Positions 12,351 through 24,054 of a stretch of DNA of 64,000 bases are shown piece after piece. Made by a program: the position numbers and the translations under genes. The notes below the pieces were generated by a model. It was not told the DNA's origin and did no database searches. It saw only the letters and a list, made by a program, of their open reading frames with translations. Source of the stretch: Diorhabda sublineata (Eukaryota > Arthropoda > Insecta > Coleoptera > Chrysomelidae); the NCBI RefSeq assembly GCF_026230105.1, contig NC_079485.1, positions 12,036,872-12,100,871 of the forward strand. Reading direction: 5' to 3'. The first letter of the stretch is position 1. Every line of letters starts with the position of its first letter.

Positions 12351-13034
12351 TATATTAAAAATATTTCCTTTAGCAGTTATGTTCTGTCTCTCCCTTTATA
12401 ATGAGTATTTCTGGTTCACTGTTTTAAATTTATTTCTACGAGGTTCTGCCTAATTATTTCAAATTTCTTAAATGCTGTTATCATTTGTTATATACAAATG
12501 ATCAAGTCTGATTTCTAGTAAAATAAATATTTCGTATACATTTGTAATTATTCTCCACAAATAAAAATAAAGATTTTTTTTCAAATCCCTTATTTGAATA
12601 TGGAATATTTAAATATTCCCGAATATGTGCTACTTAATACCTACGCTAGACAACAATACCAGGTGTGAAATATATTCTGATTAATAATATTTTGTGATGA
12701 AATTTTTCAAATATTTCCTTTCTCTACTACTTGAGAATTGTTCAGTCAGAAAAATTATTTCAACAAAAGTAACAATGGTCTCTTAATATTTTTCACTAAC
12801 TTAATTTGGGTGTATAATGTTGAAAAATTTGAATACATTTTTTCTGAGACATCAGGTTGCCTAGCACAAAATAATATGCACACAATTTTATTGTTTTAAA
12901 TTTCTTTCGAAAGTTATAGGATACACAGTTTCGTCTGCCATCGCTGAATTATGAATTACAATTTACAACGGACAATCTAAAAAAATATTCATTTTCTTCA
13001 AATTATCATCAACCAACCACCTTTAGGTATAAGC
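12351..13034. other. Non-coding AT-rich stretch upstream of candidate promoter
   Basis: No gene is visible. The sequence changes at about 13035 to a markedly GC-richer and CpG-containing segment. Confidence 0.5.
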
Positions 13035-13299
13035 TTAAGAATCACTCTCACGAGCGACGAATTCTGCTAGATATTGGCAACACCGCGTCCCCATGCTTGG
13101 CATCTGGGCATGGGCATCAACATCTACACTTTTTCGCCTTGTTCTTCACCTTTAGCGGACGGGTCGTTCTAACGTTTGTTGTTCGGTAACTTAATTTGTT
13201 TTGTGTTTTGTGATTTTTGTGACGAAAAGTGTCACTGTGGGAGTGAGTATTTATTGTCAGTTCTGCAATGTGTACTTGTGATTTAATCAGTGATTAGTG
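13035..13299 (+). promoter_or_regulatory. Candidate promoter and 5' UTR of a host gene
   Basis: This island is GC-richer than its flanks ('caccgcgtccccatgcttgg', 'gcggacgggtcgttctaacg') and contains several CpGs. It leads into a start codon with a strong splice donor 28 nt later. An in-frame TGA at 13291-13293 lies before the start codon, so the island would be promoter and untranslated leader. No TATA box is obvious, and the transcription start cannot be fixed by eye. Confidence 0.4.
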
Positions 13300-13327
13300 A
13301 TGATGGATATCTACTACTCAAAGAATA
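13300..13327 (+). CDS. Candidate first coding exon of a host gene
   Basis: ATGATGG at 13300 opens a frame MMDIYYSKN plus one base, followed directly by the strong donor GTGAGT at 13328. The second ATG has A at -3 and G at +4, a good initiation context. An upstream in-frame TGA supports this as the true N-terminus. The exon ends after one base of a codon (phase 1). The candidate exon at 35514-35555 begins with the two bases that would complete the codon as AGC (Ser). I do not recognise the protein, so no function is proposed. The alternative is a chance ATG/donor pair in an island that has another role. Confidence 0.4.
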
Positions 13328-15239
13328 GTGAGTATTTTTTTGTGGTATGGGTTCAGAGGAGCGAGATAGAGGAAATCAAATTCCATTTAAATAAAAACAA
13401 ATAATTGATCATGCTTGATTGACTATTGTATTTTTTGTATAATTGTTTATTCATTTGAAGGCGATGTATTTGATAAATTTAGTTTTGACTGTTTGAACGG
13501 TCATAAAAATTTACAGTTAGATATTTGTGAACAACAGAGCATTAGTACATTCCTAGAAGTACCAATAGTTCATTAAAATAGAACCAAGCTTTTAGTAGTA
13601 ATTATTTATTATTGATTGCAACGGTTATGCTTATACCTTTGATCAATTGATATTTTTATTGTCAGCAAAGATAAACGATTCGTGTCTATACCATCGTAGG
13701 AATCTCTCGACCAATAACCAGTTTTTTAAGGTACATGTATAGGTACCATTTGAATATAGAAATGTATCGACACTTGTAATATTCCCAGTTCTACCGGTTA
13801 TATTGGTTTAATTGGCAATTTCATTATCAATTTTGGATTTGCTATTCGTTGTACCTACACGCAAGAATATTTTATTTTCATTTGAACTCGGTTTAGAATT
13901 TCAGTAAAAATGGTGTAGCACAATTTGGTTTTTAAGAAGCTTGATCTTTTTTCTTTGTTTTGTTGCTTGTAATTTAATTTATTTGAATTCAATCATATAT
14001 TTGTTGGAAAAGTGAGTAATCTTAATTTATATCCTTGTAGTACTTTTGAAAATACGACCTTTGTACTACCAAGTTACTAAAGTTTAGTTTCAGAGCGATG
14101 AAACAAAATATTTATAAAGGATAAGTGGGTTCCCGGCTTACGCAAATTGAAAACGGGGATTGAGTTCAGATAACTCATAGAATACTTTTGTAGATTGCTC
14201 ATTAACAGATACCAAGCTAACTACCGTAAAAATTAGTCTTTGGTTTAATATTTATTCATGCAATATTATTTTCAAACGACGATATTGAAAACACATAAGG
14301 TAAGTCAGTAAACAATTAATAGTTAACTGAATATTGCTTTCTGTAGATACAACCTTTATTGTTATTTATTGAGGTAGATGACAGAATATGTTGAACACGA
14401 AGCTGAAGTAGAAACAGAGTCAACTACAATTATAAAGAAAACTATTTATTCATTGTTTTGCTACTTATGTTTATGACTGATGAAATTAAATTAATACCTA
14501 GTAAGCATTTTTATTCATATCCACAATTAATAATAATCAATTTTGTTGGTTACTTTTCAGAACTAATTGATTTTAGAAAGATAAACTTTCATTTTTGCTC
14601 GATTGTATTTAGTCCGCAGTGATATAGTAGCAATTGTAGAACATTAATTCCACGCTCGTTGACTATTTCATCGTTGTAGTATATCGCCAAGCCATCATTC
14701 AGTAGTACAGATAGTAGATAGCTAACATTATCCAAAACTGTTGTAATTGAATCCAGAATCAAATATAAAAAAAGTCATGAAAAACATAGGATCAATCGGA
14801 TTGATTTAGCAGTGATAAGGCATCAATTAAAGGAAATGTGGATTATTGGTTTATTCTGATTTAGTTGAAATCCTAAAAAAATTAAGCGCTCCAGATATTT
14901 CTTAGAATTCGTAGAATTTTGTCATATTCCTATTAATGGCTCATTTTGAAACTACACTGCGAACGGAAATGAAATGAAATCAATGTGTATTACTAAATAA
15001 CCGTTATGGTTTATGAGGATTAAGCTCATTTTCATTGCTTTCACTCAGGTAAACTTCAATTGAACAGACTATGGCTACCTACAATTACTAGTATTGGTAT
15101 CCCGAGAATGTGAAATAATGATATTGGAGGCTAGGCACACTATCTGTTACGGTCTTGTTTCAATACAACTGAAACTAGAATCGTATTATGTACGATATTA
15201 GAGATATGTGAGAAATTGTGTACAATCTATATTTTCTGA
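13328..15239 (+). other. Putative first intron, 5' part
   Basis: AT-rich DNA follows the donor GTGAGT. No coding or repeat feature is seen before the jockey-type relic. Confidence 0.4.
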
Positions 15240-17080
15240 CGAAGAAACTACAATCAAAGTATGATTCTGTTGTACTCTTGTATCTGAAATTATTATTATT
15301 TTTTTCCTTGTCAATTTTTGGATGTGGCTTGAGGATTTGAATAACTTGCAAGAATTGCTGTGTCACCAGCAAGCTTTGCTATTTCTATTTTCCTAGTTGT
15401 TGGCAGATCAGAAATCTAAATTGGCTAGAGTATAGGTCCATGTATACTTCTTTGTGGTACCCCTGTGTTGATTGTGTGTAATTCCATATGTTTATCTTGA
15501 CATTTGACAAAGAAATGACCAAATATGATTTTAATATTAGATAAAAGTGATATGGATTCTTATCAAAGATTTGGTTGATATCTAGAAACGCTGCTGAGAT
15601 AAATGTTTTTTCTTCAAAGGCTTCATTCATATTTCTACGTCTCTATAGATTAGCTTTATCGTACTTACGTTGCTTACGGAAGCCGAATTGATGGTTAGGG
15701 ATTATTTGTTGGTCTTCTATCATATGTATTGATCGACTTAATATCAGTTTTTTGAGTACATTGGATAGGATGGGTAATAATCTTATTGAAAGATATTATG
15801 TTAGCTCACTTAGATTTTTTTTAGGTTTTGGAACCATTTTTATTTGGATAGAAATTGGAACCATTGGACAGGAAAATACCATAGCCTAAGGGCTGCGTTC
15901 AAAATAAGTTGAATGAATTTAAATCCCTTGATATGCTTTTCTTGTAATATACTTTCCGTTATAAGTTCGTACCTTGGCGATTTATTTGGGTTTGTCTAAC
16001 TGCGGAGATGCCTCCAGTAAGTCTTTTATCTCTGGGTACCTATATATGGAGTCATTATTCACAGGTGGAAATGTCTGTTTGGCAGAGAAATATAACGATA
16101 CTAGATTGTCTTCAAATGACTGATTATTTATTTCTGTTAATGTGTATTTAACTACGTAGTTACTATATTCAATTTTTCTTTATCGTCCACACTTCTAGTT
16201 GATTGCCATTTTTTCTTTTTCTTTCTTTTTTCTGCTATCAATTGTTTGACTAATAGATAGTAGTGAGTCTTGTGTGATGGATATTTACGTCATTAGGTAC
16301 TGATTCCCATCCAACTTTTGTAAAAGTTTCGTGACATCTGTTAATACTATTTCTAGTTCTTCCATAGTGTAGAGAAGGATGTCAATGTCATTTTAGAATA
16401 CCTCAAAAAGTATCCCAGTCGATTTTTCGTATAAAATAGTATAAAAAATTAGTGGTTTAGGCTTTTCAACTACATTGGAATGCATTGTCAAAAGTATTGG
16501 AGTATGCTCGGTAGATAGGTCTAAGGATGATTTTGCTTTAAAATGTTTTACATTGACGCGATTAATAATTACAAATTTCAATTGGTCAGGGATCTTCTTA
16601 GAATCTGAGGGCCAATAAGTGGTCTCACCTATTAACAGGTATAGTAGATTGTTTGTTCTTATTGCTTAAAATAATTCCTCACCTATTGTTGTTATTCTGG
16701 ATCCTCATAAGATGTTTTTGGCATACTCATCAACAGCCACTATAAGTCGGTTTCCTTGGATTTTGAAGAAGTCTTTTGTCTTGTTATTGTTTCGTTGACA
16801 GTAGCTGACAAATGCGTTAAAGCAACCAATGTGGTCTTCAATAGAAATTGTTGTTGCTTGCATTTTTGATAGTGAATATGTTTCCAGCGCGTGGTGCTTA
16901 AGTTTTTTTCTAATTCTTACTTATGTGCCGCCATAGGAGGTGTCGCCCGGATGTGGAGTGTTGTATGTAGCATATTCAATTATTTTAATATGAATTTTCC
17001 TAGTGAAATGGGTTTCCCCAACTAGTTTTATATCTATGGCGTGTCCTTCGATAAAAGATTTTATTCCTCTGATTATGAAA
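15240..17080 (-). pseudogene. Jockey-clade LINE relic (endonuclease plus reverse transcriptase)
   Basis: Read on the minus strand from about 17080, the order is that of ORF2 of a jockey-type non-LTR retrotransposon. The endonuclease gives 'LVGETHFTRKIHIKI', 'TPHPGDTSYGGT', 'FFKIQGNRLIVAVDEYAKN', 'AIRTNN' and 'TYWPSDSKKIPDQL'. The reverse transcriptase gives 'LLPILSNVLKKLILSRSI', 'IIPNHQFGFRK' (about 15690), 'ISAAFLDINQIFDK' (about 15585) and 'LAGDTAILASYSNPQATSK' (about 15340). The last is the catalytic FADD box with F to L and the first Asp to Gly. Many frameshifts and stops are present. ORF1 and the 3' tail are not found. The element is an old fossil and lies in opposite orientation to the putative host gene. 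Confidence 0.8.
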
Positions 17081-17412
17081 TATTGAGATGAAGTTCATGG
17101 TAGTGCTCATTTGGTTAATAAGTCATCATAGTTATCAATTCCTCTGTTCCATAATTTTATTGAGGAGTAATGGCAGAGGTTGAAATTATGAAACAAAATT
17201 GCAGATGTTTTGCAGAAGATGCTTGAATTTGTATTTTTCTACGCTACTAGTATGGTGTATAAGATGGAATAAGATATGTTTATGAGAAACAATTGCCAAT
17301 GGGATTTAATCAACACTAAATTATATTTAATGAATCAAACATTAACTCTAGGTACTCGATATCGATAATATTAACTTTTCCTTTTTACGAAACCTTAATT
17401 CTGGTAACTTTG
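17081..17412. other. Non-coding AT-rich stretch
   Basis: No coding or repeat feature is recognisable between the LINE relic and the TA tract. Confidence 0.45.

Positions 17413-17469
<57 letters not shown>
17413..17469. repeat. (TA)n microsatellite
   Basis: A nearly pure TA tract of about 28 units with a single G near its start abuts one end of the dispersed repeat at 17470. Confidence 0.95.
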
Positions 17470-17472
<3 letters not shown>

Positions 17473-17748
17473 TTGTAGAAGCATTCGCCAGCTATATTAT
17501 AAGTGGTTATTTATTGGGAACGTGGCAATGAAACACCAAAGTGGACTAACTTTAATATATTTTCCGAGCTTTCGAATACTTATGTATTCATCGTTTGGGA
17601 AATAATTAATTAAAATTTTGATGGTTTTGAATTGTTTTAATTCCTGTAAAAATTTTAAATTCATAGGTTTCAAAATTGAATATTCAGATAGATGTTGATA
17701 GAAATATTGATTAATTGAAATGTTAATTAATTATTTCCCAGACGATGA

Positions 17749-17751
<3 letters not shown>
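17470..17751 (-). repeat. TA-flanked dispersed repeat, copy 1 (palindromic arrangement)
   Basis: In reverse orientation this segment contains 'cgatgaatacataagtattc', 'gaaagctcggaaaatatatt', 'aaagttagtccactttggtg' and 'cgttcccaataaataac'. The same blocks occur in order at 21622-21760 and 52885-53133 on the plus strand. A second short piece of the family, 'ttatttcccagacgatgaat' (17731-17750), lies in plus orientation, so the copy is partly palindromic. Both ends abut TA tracts. The class of element is unknown: it may be a non-autonomous element or the tail of a retroelement. Confidence 0.75.

Positions 17752-17814
<63 letters not shown>
17752..17814. repeat. (TA)n microsatellite
   Basis: A TA tract of about 31 units directly follows the dispersed repeat motif 'gacgatgaat'. 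Confidence 0.95.
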
Positions 17815-17816
<2 letters not shown>

Positions 17817-20800
17817 TTTGCTGCAGAATAAACAACCAAAAAAGTATATAGCATATTTTGAAAGATCAACAAGAACAGAATATTATCACTTTCCCCTCAC
17901 CATTCTTTTATTTGTATTTCGAATCAATAGTGATTATTATATATCAGGCTTATCGACCAGGACATTCCCAAGTGATATAGAAGAGGGAGTTTTTAATGGA
18001 ATGGAAAGATGGTTAACATATTATCATCAACCCTCACACTGATAACAATGAATCTATAGCTTATGAATCACATCTGGTTATAATGGCTTTGTACATGCAT
18101 TACTATAGTTCATTTTATGAAACATACGCATTTATTTTTTCAATATACAATTGTTATGTTGACGTGAGAGGAACTTATTGAGGAAATGAATATGATATAT
18201 AATATTTCATTATATCATTTTTTTACTAATGAGATAATTGAGAAATAAAAAAACACACAAAAATGTGACAAATACTTTTTTAATGCTATCAACAAGTGAA
18301 TTAACGTAGCATATATTGAAACTGTCCCCCATCCTCTATTTGGCAAGCCCCCAATGATGGTAGAACTCATCTATGTATAATTCCGAATAGCCTTGGCCGA
18401 TGTGTTATTCGATTCCACTCATATTCTTTAGTTTGGATCTGCAATATTGTTGGCATGTTTGATCAAGAGTTTCATGTCAAATATCTCCAAAAAAAGTAAT
18501 CCAATGCTGCTAATTCCGGTTATATTGGTGGCCATTGACGATTCTATCACGTCGTCGTCTAATTATTGTATTTTGTTAAGTTCAATGCAACTTTAAATAA
18601 TTTGAATTGTTGTCGTTTTGTTTTCTTTACAATTTACAATAAAAGATTTCTCAAATATTATCCACTCTTTAATTCAGGAGCGCTTCTCCTCTGTTTAAAC
18701 CTCAACCTTTTTAAAACATCTTTATTTCTCCTTTTTATTTGCTTGAAATCATTGTCGGCGTGTTTTAATATTTCATATTGATATTAGTTACAAACAAATG
18801 TTAGGCATTGAATTATTGAATAATTCTAGCAGTTGCAATTTTAATAACCATTCTTAGTGAGTAAAAGTCTATTATATAACATCAACCTTTCTAATCTCAC
18901 GATTAGACTCCATCTTCCTTTTTATAATTCATTTAGTATGTTTAAATGTTAGTAATATTTCACAATAGTAGGATTAGATGTACATAGATATAATCCAATA
19001 TAAATCTAATATTTTTCCTTGACTCTAAATTGAAATTTAATTTTACAATCGTATAATTGTGCCATTTTATCAATAACAAATTGTTTTCTTTATCTCCGGA
19101 TTTGTCCAGATATTGAGTAGAGTTGTATTTTGGCCAATATTGTACAAAACATTTAGGTTTACTTTATTCCTTATAGCTATTTTCTAATTATGATATTTAA
19201 TTGAATAGAAAAGTTGTTGAAAGGCTTAATAACAATATTTGTTAAGGTTATGAAATAGAATATTTTATTACTTTGCTTAACTTCATTATTTAATATTATT
19301 CTTATCATCATCATTAAATATGCAGGATTATGGATAATGCCAATGTATTGCATTTTGATCCATTTATAGAGGTTGATCACTCCTTTCATCTATATTTTAC
19401 AATTTGCTGTGGGTTCTGATATTCTCGTTATCTTTTGACACTTTACTCTGTCTTTACATGTTAAATGTATACAAATATTAAGTCAATATATATAAAACAT
19501 ATGTGGTCAAATTTACTAAACAACTGACACTGTCAGATCTAAAACCATCATTACTCGGCGTAACGCAGACCTCACAAAAAATTAAAAATTGATGGAATTG
19601 GTAGAAGAGTCAATATGTAGATTTTGTCGGTCACAGCGATAGTATAACGTTAGGATATACCTAACTAAATATATGCTTTATAATGTGTAGGCGCTAATTT
19701 TAAGTATGATCTGTTTTATAATGGTAATTCTTATTACTACCATTGAGTTTATTTACTAATATAAACAATTCAGTTGATTGATCTAAAGTATGTTTTGTGA
19801 TTTTTACAATGGTAATGATATAGAATAATGAATATGTATTCTTTTTTGCATTATAAGTAAAATTTCGCCTACAGAAGTGCTGAAAATTAAAGATTTACGG
19901 TTAATCGATGTTATTCATGAGAAAAAAGGGATCGAGATGTAGTGGAAGACTTGTCTCGTTCTTATTGGCTACCGACGTCGCCAACGGACATAGAATACGA
20001 GTAAAACAAAAGGTGACCGAAATAGTAGTTTGAATTTGTTTATTTGTTTATAACAAATGTAGCAAAGTGACTTGAAACTGTTTATTCTATAAATTATTAA
20101 TTTGAGTTTGTCTTAAACATACTATTTTTCTGAAATAGTTGTTGTATCTCTTAAGGATAGAATTATACCCATTTATTACTAAATAATCTCTTATTGTTGC
20201 ATTAGTACAGCTTTAATCAATATCTATTAACTAACCGGGATTCAGCTGAATGAGTTTAATAACCATTCTTCTAACCACAAAGGCAATTGTTTTGGCCATT
20301 ATAATAACCAATTACTCTAAAATTTTTTAATACATTTAATTTTCTAGAAATTTCTATTACTATAGGACACAATTTCTTTTTTATTACATGGATAATGCAA
20401 TGCATTTTACTCATTTTTTGATAGATTAGCGGTTATTTTTGCAAAAAACCTGATTTCTTTTTTGTACAAAGAATTGAATGTATTGAAGTTTATCTGTATT
20501 GCACATTTGTAGACGCCATTTATTAAGGTAAGTAGGTCACCGTACTCGGCCAGGCCGCGAACTCAGAATTCAGTAAAAATCATGAGTAATTAAAATCAGT
20601 TTAATTTGATACAACTGAAGAAATAGATATTACCTACATAAGAGACTTATTTAAATTAAATTACATTGATTTTTACAAAGGATCCTATGCAATGAATTTA
20701 CCACGGACCTCAGATGGTATACCTAATTGTCACTGAATTTAATGCTTGGCGTTAGTATTTTTTCGGTGTCTGGTTAATGCAAAATAAATAACCGTGTTTC

Positions 20801-21556
20801 ATTATGTTTGAGAAATGTTTTTTTTTTAACTTATTTGTGTCTACGTATCTTATGACCCGGTGAAAAAATGACCTCTTGAGGCTTAATTTGTCCTCAGTGT
20901 GTGGTTATTTTGACAGGCTCGCGTTGCAACCACTAGTTCTGTCTGTATTTAACTTCGAGCTGGGAATTAATAAAAATTATAGCAAAAAATCCGGTCTTTA
21001 AGACCACCCGGTTTCTTTGATATTCCGTTGATCATTATAAACCAGCCCTGATCACCTACAGGTGTTTCCAATTTTAAAGGCAGAGGTGGCCAAATTATTA
21101 AAAAAAGTCGTGTTTTTTCTAAAAAAAGGCCACAGAAGTTGTAGATCCGTTTTCTTTAAATTTCAGTGTAATCACTAAAAACGAGTTTTAAACAAAATTA
21201 ACCGAAGTCCTGGCGAACTGTAATTCTATGTTATTACCGAAAATATCTAATGGAACGTTTAATAAAAAATCATTTCTTTATGATTTGCGTAAACTAGCCG
21301 AAACGATTTAAGATTCAAGAGTATACACCAAAACACTTCAATTGGAATTTTCGCAACCGCTATACTTTTTAATTATAGTTGTAGGCTTCAATAATAACAG
21401 ACGCGTAGAAATATGGATGCTTCGATCAGTTTAGTAGTCTGAGTTAATAAGTTCAAGCTTTTGATATTAATTTTTAACGGCTAAAATACAGGATATCCCA
21501 TTAAGAAGGGATATAACATGCTACTTGCCTTTGAAGAATTATCAATAGATGTAGAC

Positions 21557-21558
<2 letters not shown>
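17815..21558. other. Non-coding AT-rich stretch
   Basis: Short open frames here (for example 17818-18042, 18566-18781) have no recognisable motifs and strongly AT-driven composition. About 20880-21080 is GC-richer and could be a repeat end. No gene is supported. Confidence 0.5.

Positions 21559-21622
<64 letters not shown>
21559..21622. repeat. (TA)n microsatellite
   Basis: A TA tract of about 32 units adjoins the second copy of the dispersed repeat. Confidence 0.95.
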
Positions 21623-21626
<4 letters not shown>

Positions 21627-21770
21627 TATTTCCCAGACCATGAATTCATAAGTATTCGAAAGCTCGGAAAATATATTAAAGTTAGTCCACTTTGGTGTTT
21701 CCTTACTACGGTCCCAATAAGAAACCGCTCATAATATAGCTGACAAAGAGTTCTTAATAATTCATATAAC
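21623..21770 (+). repeat. TA-flanked dispersed repeat, copy 2
   Basis: The copy begins 'ttatttcccagaccatgaat' next to the TA tract, followed by the family core 'agtattcgaaagctcggaaa' and 'ttagtccactttggtgtttc' and ending near 'cataatatagctgac'. It matches the reverse complement of copy 1 with scattered substitutions. Confidence 0.75.
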
Positions 21771-21799
21771 TTTGGCGGTCATATTTAAAGTAACATTTT

Positions 21800-21925
21800 T
21801 AGTGTATAAAGGCCCGTTTACACGAGTTTAGTAAGCAAGTATTTAGTTAAGTTTTTAGTTAATTTTAAGCCGTGTTAACAGACAGTTTAGTGTTTAGTAC
21901 AGGTACTAAACCATATTATAAGAAA
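21800..21925. repeat. Possible DNA-transposon end
   Basis: The segment starts 'ggcccgtttacacgagttta' and contains repeated 'tttagt' words (gtatttagttaag, tttttagttaat, agtgtttagtacaggtacta). This style of sequence is typical of terminal parts of PIF/Harbinger-type or similar MITEs. No partner end was found, so the class is a guess. Confidence 0.25.
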
Positions 21926-21929
21926 TCAT

Positions 21930-23610
21930 TAGTTTATGGCCTGCTTGTAAGATTGTCCATGGGAGACCTAGATATCCTCAAAGCCAAGGAAGTATAGAAC
22001 GTTCAAACCAAAATGTAAAAAATATTATTTGAGCTTGGATGATGGATAACAAATCTACTAATTAGTCTATAGGCTGCTATTTCGTTCAACTTCAGAAAAA
22101 TTCGTCTTACCATTCAACAATTGCAAGGACTCCATATAAAGCCTTGTTTGGAGAGGATCCAAAACTAGGACTCTCGTCCACGTGTTTGTCCAAAAATATT
22201 GTATCCAGCTTAAAAACTGAAGAAAACATGGAGAGAGTTTTTGAGGAGATTAATAACGATGACAAGCGAAATAATTCACAAAAGGACCAAGAGGCGAATG
22301 AACAAGAAGAAGTACCTATATTAAGCCAGCAAATAGGTGTCCAAAATCAAAACAATATTTCAAACAGTCCACAAATGCCTCCTGAAGTACGTGTGAAACC
22401 TGTGATATTTTGGATATTATACATAAATCGGATAATGAAGAGGAAGAAATATCTGCAGTCAGTAAAGAAATCCTCACCACAGAATCCCTATATCAAGTCA
22501 ATAATGAATCCATCATTTCTAACAAGTTTGACGCACTGACTAACATAGATGATGTTCCTATAACTATTGAGGAGATCAAGAATATGGTGTGTTACATTTG
22601 CAATAAAGAAGCTTTTGGAGCACATACATGTATGAAATGCAAACAGCTGGTTCACACAATGTGTTGAGTTGTGTCAGAAGAAAATGAGGATTATGGCTCA
22701 CAATTGCTATGTCATCTGTGTCTGAATGAACGTAACATAGTGCAAGAAAGAAAACAGTCGCACATAAATTTAAAAAGAGTAGCAGATAAAATGATAGCCA
22801 CATCATCTAAGAAATTTAAAGAGGTCAGTGTTGGTTCGCCAGTACTAGTTGAAGTTCCACAATTAGACAGAGGGCCTTTGGATAGCAAAAATCTGATTGG
22901 AAAAGTTTTAGAGAAGAAAAACGAATTATACCGATTTGGCACTGCTTTTGGAGTCATTAAAGATTGGATGCCACGAAATGCTGTTCTTTCATCTCCAAGA
23001 GCGACACTACTTAGGTCAGTATTAATTTAACTAGTTAATATCACTTAAAAATTGTTCTTAGAAATGTATTTCATTCTCTGTCTAATAAATTACAACTAAA
23101 TAATAACCTTACTTGATGAAATAGATTGGTCACTTCGTCATCATCAGTACAGTACTTACACCTTGTTTCATTGTGTTTCATTTTTTATTTTATACAATTT
23201 TGCCATATTAAATTATGACATATAAACCACGTGAGCTAAGACAGTTGATTTCCTCAAAGAAATTATCTCATTCTCCCTACGGACTGATAAGCTTAAAACT
23301 TTCTTTTCGTAAATAAACTGTGTTTTAGCTCACTTGGTGTATAAATAACTATTAATCAACACAAATTAAGTTAAAATTCTACAGAATGAGTAAGTAATTG
23401 TTCACCTAAACACCACATTTACTACTTTTTTAGGTTACATTGCCGTTAAGAACTGTCGCATCAATGTCCTCTTCTTTCGGCGGACAAGGCATGAAACAGT
23501 GCAATTGCAGAAATAATGAAAAAGGACAATGTGTGTCTAACAAATGTCATTGTAAAAAGCTAATGTTTTATGTAATTCCAGATGTCACAGTTCTCTGACA
23601 TGATGCAATA
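21930..23610 (+). pseudogene. KRBA2/GINGER-type integrase and zinc-finger relic
   Basis: The relic starts inside an integrase core: 'KIVHGRPRYPQSQGSIERSN' near 21945, then 'TPYKALFGEDPKLGLSST' near 22120. A hydrophilic linker follows, then a zinc-binding segment 'YICNKEAFGAHTCMKCKQ' (about 22593-22650) with 'LCHLCLNE'. A conserved C-terminal block follows ('LDRGPLDSKNLIGKVLEKK', 'GVIKDWMPRNAVLSS', to about 23010). After a break the Cys-rich tail appears at about 23434-23600 ('SSSFGGQGMKQCNCRNNEK', 'CHCKKANVLCNSRCHSS'). This order matches proteins annotated as KRAB-A domain-containing protein 2-like, which derive from GINGER-type DNA transposons. Two TGA/TAG codons lie in the integrase part (about 22030 and 22056), and there are frame changes. 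A GTCAGT donor at 23015 and an acceptor ending TTTTTTAG at 23433 bracket the break. Splicing there would not preserve the frame. Confidence 0.7.
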
Positions 23611-23798
23611 AATGAATATTTTTTACTGCTGATTTTTTTATTTTGCTACTACACGGGACATACATAGCTATTAACATAAAACGTAAATATCTTGATATCA
23701 CACAATTAATTGTGAATTTTCTTTTCTTGCCTCTCACGTTTGTTTCTTAACTCCATGGATACAGAACGAGCTACCGCCAAGACCCACCAATCGGGGCC

Positions 23799-23966
23799 GG
23801 TTCATAATTTGACGGACATATTATGAACCCTGCATGTTATTTCGCAATTTGACGATTCGACATGACAGATTGTAAACTATCGAGAAATAAACGTAAAATT
23901 GTAAATGGTTGGTTGCAGTTTACAATTATTCGTCAGTTTATAATATCGCGAGAGTGATTATAAACT
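23799..23966. repeat. Cluster of three inverted repeats
   Basis: Three hairpins follow one another. They are ggttcataat/attatgaacc (23799-23808 and 23820-23829, perfect), ttgtaaact/agtttacaa (23870-23878 and 23917-23925, perfect) and agtttataat/attataaact (23935-23944 and 23957-23966, perfect). The half-sites of the last two are variants of each other and alternate in orientation. This could be a transposon terminal region with protein-binding repeats, or a regulatory array. The function is unknown. Confidence 0.65.
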
Positions 23967-23982
23967 AACGATGTTCACAATC

Positions 23983-23986
<4 letters not shown>

Positions 23987-24048
<62 letters not shown>
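23987..24048. repeat. (TA)n microsatellite
   Basis: A long TA tract, about 28 uninterrupted units plus an interrupted start. Confidence 0.95.
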
Positions 24049-24054
<6 letters not shown>

